From Breoghania corrubedonensis (GTDB lineage Bacteria > Pseudomonadota > Alphaproteobacteria > Rhizobiales > Stappiaceae), in NCBI RefSeq assembly GCF_003053845.1, contig NZ_QAYG01000005.1, positions 1-64,000 on the forward strand: a DNA stretch of 64,000 nucleotides, in the 5' to 3' direction. This document shows positions 56,617 to 64,000 of this stretch, in pieces; the first letter of the stretch is position 1; each line of letters begins with the position of its first letter. Below the pieces are notes generated by a model, which was not told where the DNA came from, made no database searches, and worked only from the letters and a program-made list of their open reading frames with translations. The translations under genes and the position numbers were made by a program.

Positions 56617-57474
56617 ATGACCGAAGCACCAACCTATTGCCAGGACCTGGTCCGCGAACGCGACAGGGACCGGTATCTCGCCACGCTGTTCGCGCCTGCG
56701 GACAAGCGTCAGGACGTCTTTGCGCTCTATGCCTTCAATACCGAGGTTGCCGGCATCCGCGACAAGGTCTCGGACGCGCTGCCGGGCGAGGTTCGGCTGC
56801 AATGGTGGCGCGATGTCCTCTCCGGCCAGGGGCATGGCGATGTGATCGCCCATCCGGTCGCGGCCCCTCTGCTACGGGCGATTGAAGCGCACGACCTGCC
56901 GCGAGATCCGTTTTTCAACCTGCTCGAGGCGCGAATCTTCGATCTTTATGAAGACCCGATGCCCACGCTCGCCGATCTTGAAGGCTATGCTGGCGAGACC
57001 GCGTCGGTGCCGATCCAACTCGCCTCGATGATCCTGTCCGGCAATCCCGCCCACGCGGTGTGCGATGCCTCCGGCCATGGCGGCGTTGCTTATGCGCTGA
57101 CCGGCCTTCTGCGGGCCCTGCCGTGGCATGCGAGACGGCGTCAACTCTATCTGCCCGGCGATCTGCTAGACAGTTTCAACGTCGATCGCGAGGCTATCTT
57201 CAGCGGCGAGACGACCCCGGAACTCAAATCCTGCCTGGCGGAGATGCGCGCCATCATACGCGGGCACCTCGGCGAGACCCGCCTGCACATCAAGGGTCTC
57301 GGACAGGGATGCGGCCCGGCGCTGCTGCCGGTTGCGCTGGTTGATGGCTATCTCGCCCGCATGGAGCGACCCGACTACGATCCGCTGAACGACGTGATCG
57401 AGATCCCCCAGTGGCGCCGCCAGTGGACCCTGTGGCGCGCCAGCCGCCAGGCGACGAAGTCGAAAGCCTGCTGA
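56617..57474 (+). CDS. Squalene/phytoene synthase-fold protein (NDUFAF6-like)
   Basis: A 285-aa all-helical protein of the squalene/phytoene synthase superfamily. The first Asp-rich catalytic motif (D-x3-D after the FALYAF helix) is degenerate: the sequence reads YAFNTEVAGIRDKV. The second region is PWHARRRQLYLPGDLL. That pattern fits the NDUFAF6 complex I assembly factor branch rather than an active isoprenoid synthase, and no carotenoid or hopanoid genes are near. The start ATG 56617 is used, since the longer frame from 56512 overlaps the Mth938 gene. Confidence 0.83.
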   Translation: MTEAPTYCQDLVRERDRDRYLATLFAPADKRQDVFALYAFNTEVAGIRDKVSDALPGEVRLQWWRDVLSGQGHGDVIAHPVAAPLLRAIEAHDLPRDPFFNLLEARIFDLYEDPMPTLADLEGYAGETASVPIQLASMILSGNPAHAVCDASGHGGVAYALTGLLRALPWHARRRQLYLPGDLLDSFNVDREAIFSGETTPELKSCLAEMRAIIRGHLGETRLHIKGLGQGCGPALLPVALVDGYLARMERPDYDPLNDVIEIPQWRRQWTLWRASRQATKSKAC

Positions 57475-57576
57475 GGCGCAAGGACCGCCGGGCGCATGGC
57501 GGGAGGACCGCAGGCCCGTCTCAAAGAATGGGCCTCAGGCGCTCTCGCGATGCGTGCTCACGTGCGGTGCGCCGCG

Positions 57577-58980
57577 CTACTCCGCCGCCGCCTTTTCGGT
57601 ACCGGCAAGCCACGCGTCGAAATCGGCCATGGCACGGGCTGTCAACGCGCGCTTCTTGGCCTTTGCCTTGTCCGGGCCCTTGAGGCGCTCGCCGTCTTCG
57701 CTTTTCTTGGAAAACTCCACCGGCGGGAACAGGCCGAAATTGACGTTCATCGGTTGAAACGAACGCTTGCCCGGCTCCTCGTCTTCCAGATGGCCGACGG
57801 TGATGTGGTTGAGCAGCGCGCCCATGGCCGTGGTGACCGGAGGCGGTGCGATCTCGCGGCCGAGCCTGTGCGCGGCGGCAAAGCGCCCCGCCATGCAGCC
57901 GACGGAGGCGGATTCCACATAGCCCTCGCAACCGGTGATCTGACCGGCGAAGCGCAGCCGAGGTTCAGCCTTGAGGCGAAGGAATCCGTCCAGCAGTTTT
58001 GGCGAATTGAGGAAGGTGTTGCGGTGTAATCCGCCAAGCCGCGCGAACTGGGCGTTCTCCAGCCCCGGGATCATGCGGAATATGTCGGTTTGAACGCCGT
58101 ATTTCAGCTTCGTCTGGAAGCCGACCATGTTGTAGAGCGTGCCAAGCGCATTGTCCTGACGAAGCTGGACGACGGCATAGGCCTTCTCGTCCGGCTTGTG
58201 GGAATTGGTCAGCCCCATCGGCTTCATCGGCCCGTGGCGCAGTGTCTCGCGGCCACGTTCCGCCATTACCTCGATGGGCAGGCAGCCGTCGAAATAGGGC
58301 GTCTTTTCCCATTCCTTGAACTCGGTCTTCTCGCCCGCGATCAGTGCGTCGACAAAGGCCTCGTACTCATCCCGGTTCATCGGGCAGTTGATGTAGTCGG
58401 CCCCCGTGCCGCCGGGGCCCACCTTGTCGTAACGCGACTGGAACCAGGCCTTGTCCATGTCGATGCTGTCGAAATGCACGATCGGCGCGATCGCGTCGAA
58501 GAAGGCCAGCGCGTCCTCGTCGGTGATAGAGACGACGGCGGCGCTCAGCGCGGGCGAGGTCAGCGGCCCGGTGGCGATGATCACGCTGTCCCAATCGGCC
58601 GGCGGCAAGCCGTCGATTTCTTCGCGCACGATGGTGACGAGCGGATGCTCCTCCAGGGTCCTGGTGACAGCGGCGGAAAATCCGTGCCGGTCGACCGCGA
58701 GCGCGCCGCCGGCGGGTACCTGATTGGCATCGCCCGCCGACATGATCAGCGAGCCTGCCCGCCGCAGCTCCGCATGCAGCAACCCGACCGCGTTGAGTTC
58801 CGCATCATCGGAGCGGAACGAGTTGGAGCATACGAGTTCGGCAAGCTCCTCGCTAACATGCGCCTCAGTGGCGCGGTGGGGGCGCATCTCGTGCACCACC
58901 ACGGGAACACCGGCCTGAGCGATCTGCCACGTGGCCTCAGAACCGGCGAGGCCGCCGCCGATGACATGAATCGGGTTCAT
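57577..58980 (-). CDS. trmFO: Methylenetetrahydrofolate--tRNA-(uracil-5-)-methyltransferase TrmFO
   Basis: A 467-aa FAD- and folate-dependent enzyme making m5U54 in tRNA. The N-terminal FAD site is [16 protein letters not shown], then [31 protein letters not shown]. The substrate/catalytic cysteine region is [22 protein letters not shown]. The start at 58980 matches the family; the longer ORF to 59082 adds 34 unrelated residues. Convergent with the gene at 56617-57474. Confidence 0.96.
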   Translation of the reverse strand: MNPIHVIGGGLAGSEATWQIAQAGVPVVVHEMRPHRATEAHVSEELAELVCSNSFRSDDAELNAVGLLHAELRRAGSLIMSAGDANQVPAGGALAVDRHGFSAAVTRTLEEHPLVTIVREEIDGLPPADWDSVIIATGPLTSPALSAAVVSITDEDALAFFDAIAPIVHFDSIDMDKAWFQSRYDKVGPGGTGADYINCPMNRDEYEAFVDALIAGEKTEFKEWEKTPYFDGCLPIEVMAERGRETLRHGPMKPMGLTNSHKPDEKAYAVVQLRQDNALGTLYNMVGFQTKLKYGVQTDIFRMIPGLENAQFARLGGLHRNTFLNSPKLLDGFLRLKAEPRLRFAGQITGCEGYVESASVGCMAGRFAAAHRLGREIAPPPVTTAMGALLNHITVGHLEDEEPGKRSFQPMNVNFGLFPPVEFSKKSEDGERLKGPDKAKAKKRALTARAMADFDAWLAGTEKAAAE

Positions 58981-59262
58981 GGGATTTCGTCCCGTTCTCT
59001 TGTAAAACCGGTTGCAGGCACGCGCGGCGTTCCGCTCGAGGCGGTTCGGCGGCACGGCCTCCGACGAAGCATCTTCCCGCATTTTCTGCGTTCGCGCTGG
59101 TTCGTGCCGGGTTTGCCGATACGGCGGTCAGCGCATGCTTCTCTTCGCGCTGCTGATAGCCCGTCAGCTTGGCACGCGCAACGTTTCTGCGTAAGTCTGA
59201 CGCATCAGGGCCGGCCACCACGGCCCGAGATTCGGCGAAAGTTCCGGCCAGAGGAATTTCCG

Positions 59263-59904
59263 ATGCGGCATTACAAGTTGCGCGCTCGCGAGGCGCTCCT
59301 GCTTATCGCCCTGGGCGCGGCCGGATCGGGCCTGGCCGGTTGCGCCGGCCAGGCGGCGAATTCGCCTGCAAGCTGGTATGGGCAGCACAAACTTGCCGCC
59401 CCCCATCGCGACAAGGTCGTCATATGCCACGGTTTCGGCTGCGCCTTGCGCACCACGGTGCCGTTTTCCGCCAGGGATCTTGCCAAGCTCAAGGGGATTC
59501 TCGCCAAAGGTGCCAAGTCGCCGGCGGCCGAGCGCGAGGCGATTGCGCGTGCCGTGCAATGGCAGGAACGGCGCGTCGCCCCGGCTGTAGGCTCCGCGAA
59601 CGACAAGGGCGGGTTCACATTCGATTCCGGCGTGACCGGGCAGATGGATTGCATCGACGAGGCCACGAACACCACAAGCCTGCTTATCGTCGCCGAGCGG
59701 CACGGGATGCTGAAACATCATTTCGTCCGCAGCCCTGTCGCCCGGGGGTTCTTCCTGGACGGGCGCTATCCGCATGCTACCGCCGTCGTCGCGGAAAAGA
59801 AGGGCGGGCGAACCTACGCAATCGACTCGTGGACGCATGACAACGGGGAACGCCCCGACGTCATGACGCTGAACAGATGGTTTGCCGAAAATCCGGGCGG
59901 CTAA
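59263..59904 (+). CDS. Lipoprotein with transglutaminase-like Cys-His-Asp arrangement
   Basis: 213 aa with a lipoprotein signal (hydrophobic 11-23, lipobox LAGC, Cys27). A small domain with two cysteines follows (CHGFGC, about 55-60). In the C-terminal part Cys130 (GQMDCIDEATNTT), His171 (RYPHATAVV) and Asp188 (TYAIDSW) appear in the order and spacing of transglutaminase-like cysteine proteinases. The function is inferred from that pattern only. AGAGGA precedes the ATG at 59263; the frame is open far upstream but antisense to trmFO. Confidence 0.75.
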   Translation: MRHYKLRAREALLLIALGAAGSGLAGCAGQAANSPASWYGQHKLAAPHRDKVVICHGFGCALRTTVPFSARDLAKLKGILAKGAKSPAAEREAIARAVQWQERRVAPAVGSANDKGGFTFDSGVTGQMDCIDEATNTTSLLIVAERHGMLKHHFVRSPVARGFFLDGRYPHATAVVAEKKGGRTYAIDSWTHDNGERPDVMTLNRWFAENPGG

Positions 59905-59951
59905 AGCATATTCCGACCGGATAGAATTGATCCGGGCGACAAGAATATGCT
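59905..59951. repeat. Nested palindromic element
   Basis: AGCATATTC (59905-59913) is matched by GAATATGCT (59943-59951), and inside it CCGGAT (59917-59922) pairs with ATCCGG (59930-59935). It begins right after the lipoprotein stop codon. It lacks a U-tract and looks like a dispersed palindrome of the order. Confidence 0.55.
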
Positions 59952-60010
59952 CCAGCAAGCGCTCTAGCAGCCACGCATCCGTTTCCGCAGCCGACAGGAA
60001 CGCCAGGTAA

Positions 60011-60057
60011 GAAAAAAGAAAACGCCCACCGGGGAGGTTACCGGCGGGCGTTTTTTT
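60011..60057. terminator. Bidirectional terminator with a degenerate anti-SD loop
   Basis: CGCCC (60023-60027) pairs with GGGCG (60046-60050), and CCGG (60029-60032) with CCGG (60041-60044), with one mismatch. T-runs occur on both strands (TTTTTTT at 60051-60057, and A-rich 60011-60022 for the minus strand). On the minus strand the loop reads TAACCTCC, a reduced relative of the CCTCCTCCC loops in the array at 60.5-61.2 kb. It ends the DUF1127 gene at 60135-60284 and the convergent lipoprotein gene. Confidence 0.85.
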
Positions 60058-60134
60058 CGAGCGGGGAGGAAGGGAACGTCGATCCCGCTCCGTGCCTTGA
60101 AAGTGGGAGGAACTTCCTAGGCGCTATCAGCAAC

Positions 60135-60284
60135 TTAGTGGACCGAACGACGGGCGACGTACTCGATGTCGCCACGGCCGATGCCCAGATCGTGCAGTTC
60201 GTGGTCGGACAGACGCGACAGCTCCGAGACGGTGCGTTGGTAGTTTTTCCAGGACCGGTACTTGCGAGCGAAGGTATTGAACAT
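60135..60284 (-). CDS. DUF1127 small protein (second copy)
   Basis: A 49-aa basic protein missed by length filters. It contains the DUF1127 pattern: an aromatic/basic N-terminal helix (RKYRSWKNYQRTVSELSRLSD) then HELHDLGIGRGDIEYVARRS. The start at 60284 has GGAG six bases upstream; ATG 60290 is in frame but has no spacing. It is a paralogue of the gene at 61257-61406 with the same length. DUF1127 proteins of this size are reported RNA-binding factors (CcaF1 of Rhodobacter) or small regulators in Brucella. Likely transcribed from its own promoter, given the box at 60406. Confidence 0.93.
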   Translation of the reverse strand: MFNTFARKYRSWKNYQRTVSELSRLSDHELHDLGIGRGDIEYVARRSVH

Positions 60285-60365
60285 GGTCATCTCCATTGGG
60301 GCTTCAGACCGGGGCTGCCCGCTTCTTGGGGCGTGGGGCGGAGCCGCGGTAAACTCTATGACCAG

Positions 60366-60421
60366 TATCTAGGCGATTGAACGATTCAGAGGCAGCTGGT
60401 TGACTGCATAGCAGCCCTGCA
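60366..60421 (-). promoter_or_regulatory. Predicted promoter and LysR-type box for the second DUF1127 gene
   Basis: On the minus strand the box TGCAGGGCTGCTATGC (60406-60421) lies 34 bases before a -10-like TAGATA (60366-60371). The same box with one change and the same spacing occurs before the other DUF1127 gene. The dyad ends and a T-N11-A core suggest a LysR-type regulator site. Confidence 0.55.
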
Positions 60422-60516
60422 AGAGGTGAAGACCGGGATTAACGACTGATTACCGGGCGCAGTGGCGCGAAAATGGGCACGCCGCGCGCACGTCTTCCTT
60501 TTGGGCAGTTTTGGAG

Positions 60517-60647
60517 AAAAAGCAAAAAAAACGCCTGCCGGTGGGAGGAGGTACCGGCAGGCGTTTCTTTACCGTGGGGCCTGGGAGGAGGTAGCCCCTG
60601 CGGAACGTCCATGAAGCCTGGGAGGAGGTAGCTTCAGGGACGCAAAC
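60517..60647 (-). ncRNA. CcsR/cuckoo-like sRNA module 4
   Basis: Read on the minus strand from GTTTGCG (60641-60647). Hairpin 1 stem is 60631-60641/60607-60617 with motif CCTCCTCCC at 60620-60628; hairpin 2 stem is 60594-60598/60576-60580 with motif 60583-60591; hairpin 3 is an 11-bp stem 60553-60563/60532-60542 with motif 60543-60551. Hairpin 3 is followed by an eight-U run (60524-60531), so it is a proper terminator and likely ends the array transcript. Compared with modules 1 and 3, one stem pair has changed C-G to T-A. Confidence 0.85.
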
Positions 60648-60716
60648 TTTGCGAATTCCGTACCAGATCCGACTTAGCGACTGGTCTGCGACCATTTTTC
60701 GCGCATTGCTCGGCCT

Positions 60717-60840
60717 GGTAAAAACGCCCGCCGGTGGGAGGAGGTACCGGCGGGCGCTTTTTCTCCGTGGGGCCTGGGAGGAGGTAGCCCCTGCGGAACA
60801 TCCCTGAAGCCTGGGAGGAGGTAGCTTCAGAGACGCAAAC
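60717..60840 (-). ncRNA. CcsR/cuckoo-like sRNA module 3
   Basis: Three hairpins with motif CCTCCTCCC at 60813-60821, 60776-60784 and 60736-60744. The hairpin 1 stem carries two substitutions relative to the other modules. Both are G-U wobbles in minus-strand RNA but would be A-C mismatches on the plus strand, which supports minus-strand RNA as the functional form. Hairpin 3 (60746-60756/60725-60735) is followed by five U. Confidence 0.85.
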
Positions 60841-60925
60841 TCTCAATTCCCGTCCCCGGTTCCCTTCCGGAGGTCTCGTCCTGCCGCGTTGGATCTGACG
60901 ATCCCGCCTTGCGCATTCCGAGGCT

Positions 60926-61050
60926 GGGAAAAAGCGCTCGCCGGTGGGAGGAGGTACCGGCGAGCGCCTTTTTTCCTTGGGGCCTGGGAGGAGGTGGCCC
61001 CGTCGGAACGTCCATGAAGCCTGGGAGGAGGTAGCTTCAGGGACGCAAAC
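60926..61050 (-). ncRNA. CcsR/cuckoo-like sRNA module 2
   Basis: Three hairpins with motif CCTCCTCCC at 61023-61031, 60986-60994 and 60946-60954. Hairpin 1 is 61034-61045/61009-61020, and hairpin 2 is 60979-61001. Hairpin 3 (60956-60967/60934-60945) has a 12-bp stem in which a C-G pair of modules 1 and 3 is replaced by T-A, a compensatory change at a different place from that in module 4. A five-U run follows. Confidence 0.85.
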
Positions 61051-61117
61051 CTGTCTTCTCCGCTTTTCCGATGTCGCCCCGGATCGATTGATCCGTCCTG
61101 GCGCCTTTCGGCGTGTC

Positions 61118-61240
61118 GGTAAAACGCCCGCCGGTGGGAGGAGGTACCGGCGGGCGCTTTTTCTCCGTGGGGCCTGGGAGGAGGTAGCCCCTGCGGAACG
61201 TCCATGAAGCCTGGGAGGAGGTAGCTTCAGGGACGCAAAC
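61118..61240 (-). ncRNA. CcsR/cuckoo-like sRNA module 1
   Basis: First module, starting 17 bases after the DUF1127 stop codon with GTTTGCG (61234-61240). Hairpins: 61224-61234/61200-61210 (motif 61213-61221), 61187-61191/61169-61173 (motif 61176-61184) and 61146-61156/61125-61135 (motif 61136-61144), then four U. The loop sequence CCUCCUCCC is complementary to ribosome-binding sites and is the hallmark of the Rhodobacter CcsR family. Confidence 0.85.
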
Positions 61241-61256
61241 CCTATGTCGCGATCTT

Positions 61257-61406
61257 TTAGCGGGAGGCGCGGCGAGCGATGAACTCGATGTCCGTGCGGC
61301 CGATCCCAAGATCGTGCAGTTCTCGGTTGGACAGCTTCGACAGTTCGTCGTAGGTGTCGCGATATTTCCGCCAGCTGCGGAAGCGGTGCGTGATCGTGTC
61401 GAGCAT
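61257..61406 (-). CDS. DUF1127 small protein, CcaF1-like (first copy)
   Basis: A 49-aa basic protein: RFRSWRKYRDTYDELSKLSNREL then HDLGIGRTDIEFIARRASR, the DUF1127 core. Ribosome site GGAGG lies nine bases upstream of the ATG at 61406. In Rhodobacter sphaeroides the DUF1127 protein CcaF1 is encoded directly upstream of four CcsR sRNAs and is an RNA-binding factor affecting them. Here the same order holds with 17 bases between the stop codon and module 1, so co-transcription and a similar role are inferred. A long ORF running through it into uvrA is a shadow. Confidence 0.94.
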   Translation of the reverse strand: MLDTITHRFRSWRKYRDTYDELSKLSNRELHDLGIGRTDIEFIARRASR

Positions 61407-61477
61407 TTTTGCGCCTCCAGGTCCAGCTCGCTTTGCGTGACCGCTTTGTTGCGGTGCAGCGCGTCGTTGATGATCTC

Positions 61478-61533
61478 TACCTAAGACAATCACGATTGTG
61501 CCGCGAGGGGGGTGCTCGCATAGCAGCTCTGCA
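61478..61533 (-). promoter_or_regulatory. Predicted promoter and LysR-type box for DUF1127-sRNA operon
   Basis: On the minus strand the box TGCAGAGCTGCTATGC (61518-61533) lies 34 bases upstream of a -10-like TAGGTA (61478-61483). It contains the near-palindrome GCAnAGCnGCTnTGC with a T-N11-A core. Between box and -10 lies a further dyad (ACAATC 61486-61491, GATTGT 61494-61499). No heat-shock sigma motif was convincing. Confidence 0.55.
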
Positions 61534-61963
61534 CTCAGTGCAAAGCGCGAAGGTAACGTAGCGAAAACAAGCGAATCCCAGTCCCCTGCGCGGATTCGCG
61601 CACCCCCGTTTCGGCTGAGTCCGGTTCCCGACAGGGAAAGTACGGATACGGAATAGGAGTGCGGGAAAATGGTGCGATGCAAAAAAGTTATCGACCGATC
61701 AGGATACGGAAACGCCGATTCCGTCTCCACGAGGCGAGCCGCGCGGTCTGTTGGCAAAGGTTTCCCGGATTCGGAGCCCGAAAACGCCCGGGCCCCGACG
61801 CACGGGCGAGCGTTCGCGCGCGCTGGAACGCGGGCAGCAAGGACGCCCGAAAGCCCTGACGCCTGGGGCGCGCCGATCAGGGCCATTGCGCCGCTTCTCG
61901 CGGTCCCGGTGCTTCTATCGCAAGGGCAGCACCAAGGAGGACCCGCGAGGCGAGGTGCCCGGT
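61534..61963. other. Gap between the DUF1127 operon promoter and uvrA
   Basis: About 430 bases without a convincing gene on either strand. It contains only the end region of uvrA transcription and the upstream side of the DUF1127 promoter. Short open frames here have no ribosome sites or family features. I see no clear uvrA terminator. Confidence 0.4.

Positions 61964-64000
<2,037 letters not shown>

Noticed and set aside
58090-59904. 604-codon plus-strand ORF
   Set aside because: The first 391 codons are antisense to trmFO; only the part from 59263, with lipobox and ribosome site, is accepted.
60517-61240. CRISPR-like look of four regularly spaced repeats
   Set aside because: Repeat units are 125 nt with internal hairpins, the period is about 190-210, spacers are short and there are no cas genes.
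60450-61309. Several overlapping minus-strand ORFs of 60-120 codons in the repeat array, sharing SSHRR and GYLLPGPT-like repeats
   Set aside because: They are translations of the repeated RNA hairpin sequence; the conserved unit is structure with compensatory changes, not codons.

Overview
The window is GC-rich (visibly above 60%) chromosomal DNA from an alphaproteobacterium, most likely a Hyphomicrobiales (Rhizobiales) member, possibly near the Stappiaceae. This rests on gene order: argS, a SPOR protein, nagZ, scpAB, tatABC, serS, surE, pcm, a DipM/NlpD-like gene, a DUF815 gene, yajC and secDF run in one direction, and purMN, CDP-alcohol phosphatidyltransferase, AI-2E permease and hdaA lie together, as in that order. 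DUF1127, DUF502 and DUF3291 proteins and an alphaproteobacterial-type BigR/SqrR regulator agree. Almost everything is housekeeping; there is no prophage, insertion sequence, CRISPR array or rRNA.

Layout. 1-2.9 kb: tRNA-Lys, an AT-rich gene-free stretch, a small orphan ORF, a BKACE-type enzyme and a two-cysteine BigR/SqrR-type repressor divergent from ccdA. 3.7-10.3 kb: a SPOR protein, then glmU and glmS with a sulfotransferase-like gene between them, then a DUF502 membrane protein. 10.3-20 kb: recG, sdhE, mfd, an ABC-F ATPase, a small anchored protein and moaA. 20-28 kb: accessory enzymes (DUF971, two GST-fold proteins, DinB), ndk, DUF3291, a molybdopterin oxidoreductase and a glycosyltransferase. 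28-36.5 kb: purN/purM, the phospholipid synthase/permease/hdaA group, an enoyl-CoA hydratase, xthA, erpA and dGTPase. 36.6-57.5 kb: the long cell-envelope, chromosome-segregation and protein-export run from argS to a squalene-synthase-like protein. Here Tat, SecDF-YajC and two homologues of mitochondrial complex I assembly factors (Mth938/NDUFAF3 type and NDUFAF6 type) sit together. 57.6-64 kb: trmFO, a lipoprotein with a Cys-His-Asp arrangement, the DUF1127/sRNA locus, and uvrA running off the right edge.

The most notable locus is 60.0-61.53 kb, on the minus strand. A 49-codon DUF1127 gene is followed by four tandem modules of about 125 nt. Each folds into three hairpins, and all twelve hairpin loops carry the anti-Shine-Dalgarno sequence CCUCCUCCC. 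This is the architecture of the Rhodobacter CcsR/'cuckoo' sRNA locus (DUF1127 protein CcaF1 plus CcsR1-4), but here the third, terminator-like hairpin also carries the motif. A second DUF1127 gene follows, ending in a terminator whose loop is a relic-like version of the motif. Both DUF1127 genes share a 16-bp near-palindromic box at the same distance from a -10-like hexamer, which suggests one LysR-type activator controls both.
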